A DNA stretch of 64,000 nucleotides from Thermocaproicibacter sp041859875 (GCA_041859875.1 JBFLFY010000010.1:1-64000), one strand, 5' to 3'. Positions 43,391-52,103 are shown, counted from the stretch's first letter. Translations and numbers: made by a program. The notes: generated by a model not told the origin, from the letters alone.

Positions 43391-44608
43391 TTAAGAAATC
43401 AGCTCGGAATAAAACCTGCGGTAATTTTCCGCCGCGTTAAAATTTTGCTCCCAAGCAGCGCGTGCGCTGCTGCAAAGCATCCGGTAGTCTTCCTCTTCCA
43501 TCTTGCAGATTCTGCGCAGGAGGCTCAGCAGCTGCTGCGGCTTAAAATCCTTCGGAAGCAAAAAGCCATTTTGACCATCCGCCACAATCTCATGTGTGCC
43601 GCCCACGTCCGTCGCAATCACTGGAATACCAAAGGAAAAGGCCTCCATAATCGTAACGGGAATCCCTTCGCTGGAGCTGACATTCACAAAAGCGGAAACC
43701 GGGGTATTTTTGTAGTATTCAAGCACGTCGTCATTCTTTTTCTGCCCGGCAAACTCTACGGTAACATTCGGCGGCATCTTTTCCGCAGCGGCAAGCAGTT
43801 CCTGCCGCAGCGGCCCGGAACCAATATGCGTCCACGCAATAGGAAAATCGGCCTGCTGCAGCGCTTCGGCAATCAAGTTCAGCCTTTTGACCGGAACCAT
43901 GTACGAGCAGGAAACAATGTGCAGCGGAAGGCGTTCCGGCTTTCCAATACTGCAGCTGCGTGTGCCAAGGTAGGCACGCGTAATTTTACCCGCTTCTTTA
44001 CCCGCTTCTTTTTTCAGCACTGCCGCGCCGTCATCCGAACACGGAAAAATGCGGTCAATATGGCGGAAAAGCCAAGTACGCATTGGCAGATAGCCATGCT
44101 TGGAACGCTCGCTATGGATGTCAAAGCCATGCGCACGGGTAATCTGACGGACTGCCACACCCTTTTTCCGAAGGTCTGCAGCCAGCATTACCCCGGCCGC
44201 CGCAGCATCATACAACCAGTAACTGTAAATGGTGACGCTGTCTTCCTGCACTGCCAAAAGATTCTGTTTCAGCCCGTGATAAATTTCTGTTGCATTTTTC
44301 ATAAAATACAGCAGTTCATGCACGCGCGCCGCCTGGAAGCGGCCGGAAAACAGCAGGCGAAAAATTTCACCCATCACACACGGCCGAAACAGCTGCAGTA
44401 AATACGCTGCACGGCCAAGAGGCTTTCTGCGGACGGGAATACATTGAACTTCGGGCGCCAGGCTTTTCGTCTGGACGGAATTCTGTTCAAGGCTGCAGGG
44501 GCAAACAATGACACGGTCAAAGCCAAATGCCTGCTCCAGCTCTGCCGAAAGGAAATCCTCCCCTGCATCATACGGATATGCGTGTGTTAAAAGCAAAAGG
44601 GTTTTCAT
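43391..44608 (-). CDS. Glycosyltransferase family 4-type protein, paralogue B2
   Basis: 405-aa GT4-like enzyme, paralogue of 38408-39664. The N-terminus is KTLLLLTHAYPYDAGEDFLSAEL; the donor site region is SSSEGIPVTIMEAFSFGIPVIATDVGGT. The frame extends to 44722, but GGAGG is 7 bases before the ATG at 44608, which overlaps the wzy stop (ATGA), so the pair is translationally coupled. It is followed 15 bases later by the second A-type paralogue. In this operon the B and A types are tandem, whereas at 37-39.6 kb they are divergent. Confidence 0.88.
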   Translation of the reverse strand: MKTLLLLTHAYPYDAGEDFLSAELEQAFGFDRVIVCPCSLEQNSVQTKSLAPEVQCIPVRRKPLGRAAYLLQLFRPCVMGEIFRLLFSGRFQAARVHELLYFMKNATEIYHGLKQNLLAVQEDSVTIYSYWLYDAAAAGVMLAADLRKKGVAVRQITRAHGFDIHSERSKHGYLPMRTWLFRHIDRIFPCSDDGAAVLKKEAGKEAGKITRAYLGTRSCSIGKPERLPLHIVSCSYMVPVKRLNLIAEALQQADFPIAWTHIGSGPLRQELLAAAEKMPPNVTVEFAGQKKNDDVLEYYKNTPVSAFVNVSSSEGIPVTIMEAFSFGIPVIATDVGGTHEIVADGQNGFLLPKDFKPQQLLSLLRRICKMEEEDYRMLCSSARAAWEQNFNAAENYRRFYSELIS

Positions 44609-46161
44609 GTTTTTGCCTCCAAAGCCTCTTCCGCTTCCTCCAGCTGAAGCGGCACCACGCGGATGTGGGAATACAGGTTGGCCAAAAGCAGCGCTACAAG
44701 GTAGATACCGATAAGATAGCAAAGGTAAGTGACGCTGAAAACATTGGTAACCCAGGAAAGCGCAAAATTCCGCGGAATAAAAACAAAATCTTTGACTGCA
44801 AGCAAAGAAAGCGCAATCACCGGCCAGGAACGCGTCAACAGAGAAGAAAAGAAGCGGAAGACCACACCAATCATGGCGCTGATAACCGCTACACCGCCTA
44901 TGCCATAAGCCACATAAGCTTCCGCAACAAAAGAGGTCCCAAAGCCGCCGCCGGAAAGATAGCGGTCCGGGTCTACCATAAAAGTAAGCACATGAGCAAA
45001 GTTATGCGTAGAAAGCACAAACTGCATGCTTTGTGTTTCCACAATTGGTTTCAGGCCAAAAATCGTACTGATAACAACGTTGTTATGAGCGAACTGCTCA
45101 AACGGATAAAAAAGGAACTGGTAAGACGTATGGTGGTCAAACAAATCCCAGCAATTAACGGTTTGCATCACAACGCGGAAACTAGCGCCCTGCGAATAAA
45201 CGAAATTTACGATAGAGTCGAAGAAACCCCTTTTTTGACCGGAATTACCGGCACGAACCTCCGCCATCGTCTGCAGCAGGTACATGGCTATTACGCCGCA
45301 GGCAAGAATCCAAAAAATCACTTTCTTTTTCAGTAAGCGCTTTTCTTTTGGAAGCAGGCTGTCGCGAAGAACAAAATAAATCAGCAGCATGAGCGCTTCG
45401 CAGACAAATGTATTTCTCCGCCCGGTGAAAAGGGATGACAGCATATAAACCGCATAAAGAATCAGCGGAATTTTCATCTGCTTCCGGCTTGGCATAGTAG
45501 CCAGAAAAACCGCAAACGACAGCGGAAAGAAGGAAGAAAGCCGGCTGATGGCAGATGGGATATTGCTGTCTGCCCTATGGGTAAAGGAACCTAAATAACC
45601 GTAGTTCCAAACGTTCAAAACTGTTTGGAACATAACGAAGAAAAACGCGATGGAGCTTACGAACAGAATGAGTTCGCTAATCTGGCGGATAATGGGCGTC
45701 AGCGGCCCGCGGCGCACTGCACCCGTACCCTTCGTGCGGACCGCCTTCTCCTTTTTTAAAAAAAGCGGCGCAGAAAGGTGGTATGCCGCATAAACAAAAA
45801 GGTACGCAAGCGTCACAATTTCCAGTGCCCAGAAAAGGTTCTGAAAATTGTCTGCCTGTAAATCGTAAAGAATTTTTTGAAAATCGGTGAAAAAAGCGAC
45901 GTAAACGCGCCCCAGCAAAAGCAAATCATAGGAAACAGTAAAAATAAGCAAAGGAAAATCGCGCCGGATATGCTTGCACAAATCAAAAACGACGGCAACA
46001 TTGAGCACAATATTTGCAGCGAACATTGCGCAGGCGGCATTTTCATAAAAAAGGCCGCCCAGCACTGCCATAATGTTGGCTGCAAGCATTAAGATGCCTG
46101 CAGTCCCAAACAACAGCGTATTGCGGAATACGTCTCTCTTATTAAGCCAGTCGGCTAACAT
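44605..46161 (-). CDS. O-antigen/polysaccharide polymerase, Wzy-like
   Basis: 518-aa integral membrane protein with about twelve hydrophobic helices and a large central extracytoplasmic loop (about residues 290-400: AEVRAGNSGQKRGFFDSIVNF, HHTSYQFLFYPFEQFAHNNVV). The topology and THNFAHVLTFMVDPDRYLSGGGFGTSFVAEAY segment fit the Wzy family that joins lipid-linked repeat units outside the membrane. GGGGAG precedes the ATG. It is the first gene of the right-hand operon, which contains both GT types and the Wzz-like regulator. Sequence drift in this family makes the exact Wzy subfamily uncertain. Confidence 0.8.
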   Translation of the reverse strand: MLADWLNKRDVFRNTLLFGTAGILMLAANIMAVLGGLFYENAACAMFAANIVLNVAVVFDLCKHIRRDFPLLIFTVSYDLLLLGRVYVAFFTDFQKILYDLQADNFQNLFWALEIVTLAYLFVYAAYHLSAPLFLKKEKAVRTKGTGAVRRGPLTPIIRQISELILFVSSIAFFFVMFQTVLNVWNYGYLGSFTHRADSNIPSAISRLSSFFPLSFAVFLATMPSRKQMKIPLILYAVYMLSSLFTGRRNTFVCEALMLLIYFVLRDSLLPKEKRLLKKKVIFWILACGVIAMYLLQTMAEVRAGNSGQKRGFFDSIVNFVYSQGASFRVVMQTVNCWDLFDHHTSYQFLFYPFEQFAHNNVVISTIFGLKPIVETQSMQFVLSTHNFAHVLTFMVDPDRYLSGGGFGTSFVAEAYVAYGIGGVAVISAMIGVVFRFFSSLLTRSWPVIALSLLAVKDFVFIPRNFALSWVTNVFSVTYLCYLIGIYLVALLLANLYSHIRVVPLQLEEAEEALEAKT

Positions 46162-46201
46162 TCAATACACTCCCCAAAAACAGGACAAACCGATTAGAGA
46201 A

Positions 46202-46230
46202 ATTATAGCACAAATTCACGCTTCTGCAAA
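46202..46230 (-). promoter_or_regulatory. Promoter of the wzy operon (extended -10)
   Basis: On the minus strand TTTGCA (46225-46230), 17-bp spacer, TGC-TATAAT (TATAAT at 46202-46207). It abuts the stop codon of the NFACT gene. Confidence 0.68.
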
Positions 46231-47997
46231 TTATTTTGCAGCGCGCAATTCTTCCGCCGCGTTACGGTCCGGAACCGCGAAAACCGTTTTATTGCTTTTA
46301 TAAATCACCATACCCGGTTTTGCGCCTTGCGGTTTGCTTACATGGCGCACTTCCGTATAGTCGACTGCAACATTGGAAGAACCGCGCCCGCGGCTAAAGC
46401 AGGCAGCCAGCATGGCCGCTTCCGCAATGGCCTGCGGCGTCGGGCCGCGGCCTTCAAGCACCAGAATGACATGAGAGCCAGGAATATTTTTCGTATGAAA
46501 CCACAGGTCATTTTTTTTTGCTTGTTTCAGCGTGAGATAATCGTTTTCGCGGTTATTGCGCCCCACAAAGATGCGAAACCCGTCACTGGAGCAAAACTGC
46601 ATTGCGCCGGGCACCTGGTTTTTCCGTTTATGGAACCCCTTCTGCGGGCGCAGATACCCCTGCTCGGTAAGCTCCGCACGGATTTCAGAAAGGTCCCGCT
46701 CATTTGCGGCACGGCTCAATTCTTCAAAAACTGTATCAAGGTAAGCAAGCTCCTGCTCTGCCCCGTGAATCTGCACGGTAAGCATTTCTTCCGCCGTCTT
46801 GGCCTTGCGGTACGCTTTATAGTATTTTTGCGCATTCTGCGAAGGCGTTCGCGCCGGGTCAAGTTTAATCTTCACCGTCGGCTGTGATTCTTCATAAAAG
46901 TTCTGCAGTTCTACAGAGGACTGCCCCTTTTGCAGCCGGTAGAGGTTTGCACTTAAAAGATCGCCGCAAATGCGGAGTTCACCGCGCTTTTCGCAGCGCT
47001 CCAATTCAGCCTGCTGGGCGTTAATTTTGCGGCTCAGCCGGTCAGACACAGTTGTAAGAAGATGAAGGAGGCCCTGGGAACGGACGTGCATCCGTTCGAG
47101 GCGGTCGCGTTCCCCGTAAAAAGCTTCCAGCAGCTCAGAAAAACTGTTTTTCTTACTTACAACAGCGCCTGTGCCGTATTGCTCCATTGGCAAAAAAGAA
47201 AAGTCAACCGGCTTCCCGCCGGGAGCAACAGCCATATAGGGCACACCGGAAACATTCTTTACCGTTTCGGCTAATCTGCCCGTAAAGAAAGCAAGGCGCT
47301 CCTTTTTCTCAGAATCCAGTTCCGCTATTTTCCGGTCGGTTCCGCGGCAGGCGTGGTATTCCAGTTCGCGGCAGACCACCGGGGAAACGCCTTGCAGTGC
47401 CGAAAGAATTGCTTTGGAAAGGGAAACGCCCCCCGGTGCGGAGCAAATACGTTCCACAATTTGTTCACGGCCTGCGGTCAGCAGGCAGAGTTTGTCCTGC
47501 GGCGGCGGAAGCCGATAAGCAGCACCGGGCAGCACAAGCCTCTCCGACGACATGGAAGCGTCCACACGCCGCAGAGAATCAATAATTTTGCCGTCTTCTC
47601 CAACGAAAATAATATTACTGTAGCGGCCCATGACTTCCATAACAAGGGTCAGCGTAACACTGTCGCCCAGTTCATTCACCGCCGAAAAGTCGAGGCACAG
47701 CAGGCGTTCCAGCCCGGGCTGCCGAACGGTAGTAAGGCGGCCGCCCGCAAGGCGTTTGCGCAGCAGCATACAAAACATAGGCGGTTCCTTCGGGTTCTCA
47801 GGAATATCCTCTGTAAAATTAATGCGCGCACTGTTGGCGCGGGCCGACATTAGCAGTTTCCGATTTCCCGAAGCTGCACGAAACAGCAGAACCAATTCGT
47901 CACGGTTCGGCTGATAGATTTTGTCAAGCTTTGCGCCAATCGCATTTTCTTCAATTTCTTTTTTTAGGTGATGCAAAAACGCTCCGTCAAGAGCCAT
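46231..47997 (-). CDS. rqcH: NFACT-family protein, Rqc2/RqcH homologue
   Basis: 588-aa protein that in relatives binds stalled 50S subunits and directs addition of an alanine tail to arrested chains; homologues were earlier described as fibronectin-binding proteins. N-terminal NFACT-N (MALDGAFLHHLKKEIEENAIGAKLDKIYQP, residues 1-30), GRYSNIIFVGEDGKIIDSLRRVD, a long coiled coil (about 290-430), and C-terminal NFACT-R with DLWFHTKNIPGSHVIL and PQAIAEAAMLAACFSRG. It follows nif3 by 35 bases, on the same strand. Confidence 0.92.
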   Translation of the reverse strand: MALDGAFLHHLKKEIEENAIGAKLDKIYQPNRDELVLLFRAASGNRKLLMSARANSARINFTEDIPENPKEPPMFCMLLRKRLAGGRLTTVRQPGLERLLCLDFSAVNELGDSVTLTLVMEVMGRYSNIIFVGEDGKIIDSLRRVDASMSSERLVLPGAAYRLPPPQDKLCLLTAGREQIVERICSAPGGVSLSKAILSALQGVSPVVCRELEYHACRGTDRKIAELDSEKKERLAFFTGRLAETVKNVSGVPYMAVAPGGKPVDFSFLPMEQYGTGAVVSKKNSFSELLEAFYGERDRLERMHVRSQGLLHLLTTVSDRLSRKINAQQAELERCEKRGELRICGDLLSANLYRLQKGQSSVELQNFYEESQPTVKIKLDPARTPSQNAQKYYKAYRKAKTAEEMLTVQIHGAEQELAYLDTVFEELSRAANERDLSEIRAELTEQGYLRPQKGFHKRKNQVPGAMQFCSSDGFRIFVGRNNRENDYLTLKQAKKNDLWFHTKNIPGSHVILVLEGRGPTPQAIAEAAMLAACFSRGRGSSNVAVDYTEVRHVSKPQGAKPGMVIYKSNKTVFAVPDRNAAEELRAAK

Positions 47998-48032
47998 TCA
48001 ATTTCCTCCAAAAAAGCAGGCTAAACCCCGCT

Positions 48033-48803
48033 TTACAGATACTTTGCAGGACAGTGTGATTTTTCCGACCGCAAAAAGCGCACCTCCGGGAACGCCTTTT
48101 GCAGGCGCTCACCAAGCGGGCCGATTACAACGTCTTCCGTATAATAATGGCCAGCGGCAACAAGCGTAATGCCAAGGTTTTCAGCACCGATCAGTTCATG
48201 ATGCTTTGCTTCGCCAGTCACAAACGCCTGGCATCCAAATTTTGCAGCATTCTCGGCGTACTCGGCGCCTGCCCCGCTGCAAAGACCAACCGATGTAATT
48301 TGGCGGCCGCCGTCTGCGTAAAACAGACCGTCGCACCCAAGCGATTCCTTAACAAATTCCGCAAATTCAAACGGTGAATACGGATGCTCGGTTTTTCCGT
48401 AAAGAGCAGCGGCGCGCCCGGAAGGAGTATCCACAGTAAGAGTGCATACTTTTTGCAGCCTAAGCCTCGCAGCAAGGCAGGTATTCACACCGCCCGGCGC
48501 AAGGTCCAAGTTCGTGTGGGCACAGATGGCCGCAATGCCATACTGCGCCAGCAAATAAGGAGCCGTCCCTGTGCGGAGCGCCTGCAGCGGATGAAAAATC
48601 ACGGGATGATGACTTACAACCAGCTGGGCGTTTTTTCGCGAAGCTTCCCGCACCGTATCCGGTGTAATGTCAAGTGAAAGAAGTGCCGTGTGCACTTCCG
48701 TTTTCGCTTCACCCGTTTGCAGGCCGCAGTTGTCAAAGTCCATTGCGGTGCTGAAAGGTGCAAAGCGGTCAATGTATTGATAAATCTCCCCAACCGTAGT
48801 CAT
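48033..48803 (-). CDS. Nif3-like dinuclear metal centre protein
   Basis: 256-aa short form of the Nif3 family, without the inserted PII-like domain. Metal-binding sites: MDFDNCGLQTG near residue 20, VVSHHPVIFHPL (about 62-72) and CAHTNLDLAPGGVN (about 94-107), with the C-terminal TGEAKHHELI and GHYYTEDVV. Proposed roles of the family include GTP cyclohydrolase-type hydrolase activity; none is certain. The CDS begins 3 bases after the trmK stop with GGAGG upstream, so the two are co-translated, as is common in Firmicutes. Confidence 0.92.
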   Translation of the reverse strand: MTTVGEIYQYIDRFAPFSTAMDFDNCGLQTGEAKTEVHTALLSLDITPDTVREASRKNAQLVVSHHPVIFHPLQALRTGTAPYLLAQYGIAAICAHTNLDLAPGGVNTCLAARLRLQKVCTLTVDTPSGRAAALYGKTEHPYSPFEFAEFVKESLGCDGLFYADGGRQITSVGLCSGAGAEYAENAAKFGCQAFVTGEAKHHELIGAENLGITLVAAGHYYTEDVVIGPLGERLQKAFPEVRFLRSEKSHCPAKYL

Positions 48804-48806
48804 GTT

Positions 48807-49502
48807 TTATTCCTCCGGTTTCTGCGGAAACAAGGCTAAAATCTGCTCCCGAATTTGAAAAAGGCGCTCAGAATCCCCACGGCGTCCTTCCAGACGAAGG
48901 CCGTTTGCCTTTTTCCTCAGACGCTCGGCTTCACGGCGCAGATAAGCCCGGTTCTCCGGCGTTTCAGGCGTAAGGCCGCCAATGTACGGAAAAAGCTCAC
49001 CCTGGTCGCAATGCACCGGGTCATACATACACAGCATAGCCGTATAAAGATGATTTTCTTCCTGCACCGCCTGCTCTTTGCAAACTGTAAAGCCTTGCTC
49101 TGCAAGGCTGCGCCGCAAATCGTCTTCGCGCGTCATTGGCTGTAGAATCAAACGCTTCTCCCCATTTTTCAGCCACTCTGCACGGCAGACGATTTCCGCT
49201 ATCAGCAGGCCGCCCATGCCGGCGGCCACAATATCGTCTGCTTCGCAGGGCAGCACAGCATCAAGGCCATCGGAAAGGCGCGCCTCGACTATGGTTCCAA
49301 CGCCATATTTTTTGATATTCTTTTCGGCCCGCGCCAGCGGCCCGGGCCGCACATCCGAAGCGACCGCACCTGAAATAAGGCCCTTCCGGGCCAGCCAGAC
49401 CGGAAGGTAGGCATGGTCGGTTCCGATGTCGGCAAGCCGTGTGCCCGGCCGCACCATGGAAGCGCACAGCGCAAGCCGCGGCTCCAGTGAAAATAAAGTC
49501 AT
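48807..49502 (-). CDS. trmK: tRNA (adenine-N1)-methyltransferase, TrmK family
   Basis: 231-aa SAM-dependent enzyme that methylates A22 of tRNA in Firmicutes. The SAM motif is LADIGTDHAYLPVWL (about residues 24-38), followed by ASDVRPGPLARAEKNI and AGMGGLLIAEI, all hallmarks of TrmK. The frame goes on to a TTG at 49514, but ATG at 49502 has TTTGGAG 6 bases upstream. It is followed by nif3 and rqcH in one operon, and separated from DUF1858 by a hairpin. Confidence 0.92.
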   Translation of the reverse strand: MTLFSLEPRLALCASMVRPGTRLADIGTDHAYLPVWLARKGLISGAVASDVRPGPLARAEKNIKKYGVGTIVEARLSDGLDAVLPCEADDIVAAGMGGLLIAEIVCRAEWLKNGEKRLILQPMTREDDLRRSLAEQGFTVCKEQAVQEENHLYTAMLCMYDPVHCDQGELFPYIGGLTPETPENRAYLRREAERLRKKANGLRLEGRRGDSERLFQIREQILALFPQKPEE

Positions 49503-49521
49503 AGAATTCTCCAAACGGAAG

Positions 49522-49547
49522 AGCCGCCCAGCAGGAGCCGGGCGGCT
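49522..49547 (-). terminator. Hairpin between DUF1858 and trmK
   Basis: On the minus strand AGCCGCCC / GGGCGGCT with a 10-base loop, followed by CTTCCGTTT. The T tract is weak, so partial readthrough into trmK is likely. Confidence 0.55.
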
Positions 49548-49563
49548 GATGTTTCTTCCGCTT

Positions 49564-49770
49564 TTACTTTCCGGAAGAGAGCTGTTCGTTCATTTTCTGT
49601 ACCATCTCGTCTACATCTACGCCATGAACTTCACATGCCTGTTCCAGCGTTTCACCGCGGGAAGCCGGGCAGCCCAGGCAATGCATTCCCATTGCAATCA
49701 AGAAAGGAGCCGCATCGGGGTCTGCGTCGATAATATCACCAATCAGCATATCTTTTGTAATCTGCGTCAT
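49564..49770 (-). CDS. DUF1858 domain-containing protein
   Basis: 68-aa protein of the DUF1858 (hybrid-cluster-associated redox disulfide) family. It contains MLIGDIIDADPDAAPFLIAMGMHCLGCPASRGETLEQACEVHG in substance, with CLGC as the CxxC candidate for metal or disulfide binding. These small proteins occur next to redox enzymes; no such partner lies here. It starts with ATG at 49770, preceded by AGGAAACG, and is separated from trmK by a hairpin. Confidence 0.85.
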   Translation of the reverse strand: MTQITKDMLIGDIIDADPDAAPFLIAMGMHCLGCPASRGETLEQACEVHGVDVDEMVQKMNEQLSSGK

Positions 49771-49916
49771 ATGTCGTTTCCTCCACTGTTAAATTCTGTA
49801 TTTCTAGCTTTAACTTTCCCGCTCAGAAGTATTTCATTCGGCAGGCCGCTGAACCTTTTCTCATTATAATACTCAGCGGAACCATTTACAACAGATTTCT
49901 GCCTGCCATAAAACCC

Positions 49917-51908
49917 TCAGCAGACTGTGACAATTCCAAAGCGCTGCGACGTGCTGCCGCTGGCAGCATAGACCCCAGCGTTTCCACTGCCTACGGCTTT
50001 TATTCTCAGGTAATAACTTCCATCTGAATAACTAACGGCAACCGTACGGATAACCGAATCTCCCGCACAGGCAAACCGATAAGGATTTCCAGGAACTCCG
50101 GTCAGCTTAAACTGGTACTGTGCACCGGACTTCATTGTGAAGTAATAAGGGGTGTCTGATTTTAAGAAAGTAACGTCATGGCCGGTTGCCTGGAAAGAAA
50201 CCGAGCTGCCGCTTGCGGAAGTCGTTGTAATCGTGGCTGTACCTGCACCGACGTTATGAATCCGGAATAAATACCCGTCGGAAAGCTGCTCGTCATAGCT
50301 GGCCGTAACCGCAGACGGGTTGGATGACTCCACCGTGGGCGCTTCGGCGTCGGCGGTCGTAATCTTATAGTAGTAATCGCTGCGCGCGCCAAAAGTATAG
50401 GACGGTGTGTCGCATTTCAGAGTACCCGCCGTACCGGTGGCTACAAAAGAAGCCGTGTTTCCGTCAGACCCCGTTGTCGTTATGGTCGCTGTGCCTGTCC
50501 CAATGTTCTTAATGCAGTACATATAGCCGTCTGAAACTTTTTTGTAAAATGACACTGAAACTGCAGAAGAATTGGAAGACTGGGCACTTGGAGTCGTGGG
50601 ATTTTCCGTGATAATTTTATAATAGTAGGTGCTGTGTGAACCAAAGTTGTAGGACGGTGTGTCGCATTTCAGTGCATAAGCCGCGCCGGTGGCTACAAAA
50701 GAAGCCTCGCTCCCGTCAGACCCCGTTGTCGTTATGGTCGCTGTGCCTGTCCCCATGTTCTTAATGCAGTACATATAGCCGTCTGAAACTTTTTTGTAAA
50801 ATGACACCGAAACTGCGGAAGGATTGGAAGACATGGCACTTGGAGTCGTGGGATTTTCCGTAGTAACTTTGTAATAATAGGTGCTGTGCGAGCCAAAATT
50901 ATAGGATGGCGTGTCACATTTCAGCGCATAAGCCGCGCCAGTGCCAATCGTCGTAAAGGCGACCGAGCGTCCGTCGCTCGCCGTTGTGGTAATAGTGGCA
51001 TCCCCTTTTCCAACATTTGTAATGGTAAATAAATAACCGCCCCGTGTAGGCCGTGGGCCGGAAACGGTAACTGCGGAAGGATTGGAAGAAGATGCTGCCG
51101 GGGGGTCTATATCCGGCGTCGTAATTTTGTAAATATAAGATATGCGGTCTCCGAATGAATAAGATGACGTGTCGCAGTTGAAAGTCATTGGATCCATGGG
51201 TTGGGTATCTTCACCGCCCGCAGAAAAATCAACATAGCTGTAATCCATGTCGCAGTACCCTGTGATACCGGGAACCGAACCGTCGCTTGCGTACTGCCAC
51301 ATGGAATAATTATTAAAATCCGGTGCAGAGGCGTTTATGTACTGTGCAACCCACCAGTTGTGCTTATACACCAGCGGGCTCGTCAAGTGGTTTTGAAAGA
51401 AGTCCTTATTGGCATAAACCATAACTTTATAACCGGCATTTTCAATTTTCGTGCAGAAAGTGTCGACAATTTCGCCAAGCGTCTCACTGGAAAGAGTAGA
51501 GGGATAATAGCCATCCGTGTCTTCAATGTCGTAAGCCACCGGATAATCCAGATGACGGCCATTTAAAATATGCAGGCACTCGTCCGCTTCCTGGGAAGCC
51601 ATCGTTGTGTTGGTAGCATAGCTGAAATGGTAAACACCAACTTTAATGCCGCTGTTTACAGCACCTCTGTAATTTTGTACAAAGCAGGAATCCGTCTGGT
51701 CATCCCAGCAGCCCGGATCGCCGCCGAAGCCGTCGCGGATCATAGCGAATTGGACGCCGGAATTCTTTACGTCAGTCCAGTTGATATTGCCCTGATACTT
51801 TGAAACATCTATGCCGCGAATCGGTACGGCGGCCTGTGTGGGTAAAGGGCAGGCTGCAGCAGAAACAGCAATTGCCAGTGTTAGAAGAAGGGCTCCAAAT
51901 CTTTTCAA
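49917..51908 (-). CDS. Secreted GH25 lysozyme with tandem C-terminal repeats
   Basis: 663-aa cell-wall hydrolase. Signal peptide (MKRFGALLLTLAIAVSAAAC...PTQA), with AAAC as an alternative lipobox. The GH25 muramidase domain (about residues 27-230) shows GIDVSKYQGNINW, AMIRDGFGG, VGVYHFSYA and the catalytic YDIED (Asp127/Glu129). Four repeats of 84-86 residues follow (about 242-580; each with CDT-SY-FG, S-NPSAV, GYLF/GYMYCIKN, G-GTATITTT), and a divergent fifth repeat ends the protein. GGAGAGG lies 6 bases before the TTG at 51908; the ATG codons at 51929 and 51956 have no ribosome site. It probably remodels peptidoglycan; the repeats may bind the wall. Confidence 0.9.
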   Translation of the reverse strand: MKRFGALLLTLAIAVSAAACPLPTQAAVPIRGIDVSKYQGNINWTDVKNSGVQFAMIRDGFGGDPGCWDDQTDSCFVQNYRGAVNSGIKVGVYHFSYATNTTMASQEADECLHILNGRHLDYPVAYDIEDTDGYYPSTLSSETLGEIVDTFCTKIENAGYKVMVYANKDFFQNHLTSPLVYKHNWWVAQYINASAPDFNNYSMWQYASDGSVPGITGYCDMDYSYVDFSAGGEDTQPMDPMTFNCDTSSYSFGDRISYIYKITTPDIDPPAASSSNPSAVTVSGPRPTRGGYLFTITNVGKGDATITTTASDGRSVAFTTIGTGAAYALKCDTPSYNFGSHSTYYYKVTTENPTTPSAMSSNPSAVSVSFYKKVSDGYMYCIKNMGTGTATITTTGSDGSEASFVATGAAYALKCDTPSYNFGSHSTYYYKIITENPTTPSAQSSNSSAVSVSFYKKVSDGYMYCIKNIGTGTATITTTGSDGNTASFVATGTAGTLKCDTPSYTFGARSDYYYKITTADAEAPTVESSNPSAVTASYDEQLSDGYLFRIHNVGAGTATITTTSASGSSVSFQATGHDVTFLKSDTPYYFTMKSGAQYQFKLTGVPGNPYRFACAGDSVIRTVAVSYSDGSYYLRIKAVGSGNAGVYAASGSTSQRFGIVTVC
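50421..50924 (-). repeat. Two near-identical 252-bp tandem repeats in the lysozyme gene
   Basis: Copy 1 (50673-50924) and copy 2 (50421-50672) encode repeat units 2 and 3, differing at few positions by eye, in contrast to the flanking units which are diverged. This points to recent duplication or gene conversion. The pair could be a source of unequal recombination and of assembly errors. Confidence 0.85.
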
Positions 51909-52016
51909 AAATAACCTCTCCGTTTCCATGTGGCATTTTACTGCCGGAATATTCACATTTAATTTTCCAGATACTGTAAATTAATTTTGATCTCATAGCA
52001 AAAGCAGCATAGTCGC

Positions 52017-52033
52017 GCTAGAACGATTCTAGC
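52017..52033. promoter_or_regulatory. Inverted repeat in the lysozyme leader
   Basis: GCTAGAA-CGA-TTCTAGC, perfect 7-bp arms, about 35-50 bases downstream of the predicted lysozyme transcription start. It is a candidate operator or mRNA hairpin; no regulator can be named. Confidence 0.5.
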
Positions 52034-52074
52034 AGAACGTCACAAAATGTCGGAAAATGCGATTCAATATTTTT

Positions 52075-52103
52075 ATTATATTTTTCCTACAGGCAAGTGT
52101 CAA
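52075..52103 (-). promoter_or_regulatory. Consensus sigma-A promoter of the lysozyme gene
   Basis: On the minus strand perfect TTGACA (52098-52103), 17-bp spacer, perfect TATAAT (52075-52080). The transcript would have a leader of about 160 bases. Confidence 0.82.

Noticed and set aside
43445..44401. Plus-strand open frame (318 codons) opposite a GT4 gene
   Set aside because: Shadow frame rich in His/Arg/Asn, no start signals.
50421..50924. Tandem DNA repeats considered as a CRISPR array
   Set aside because: The repeats are 252 bp, contiguous, and encode in-frame protein units; there are no spacers.
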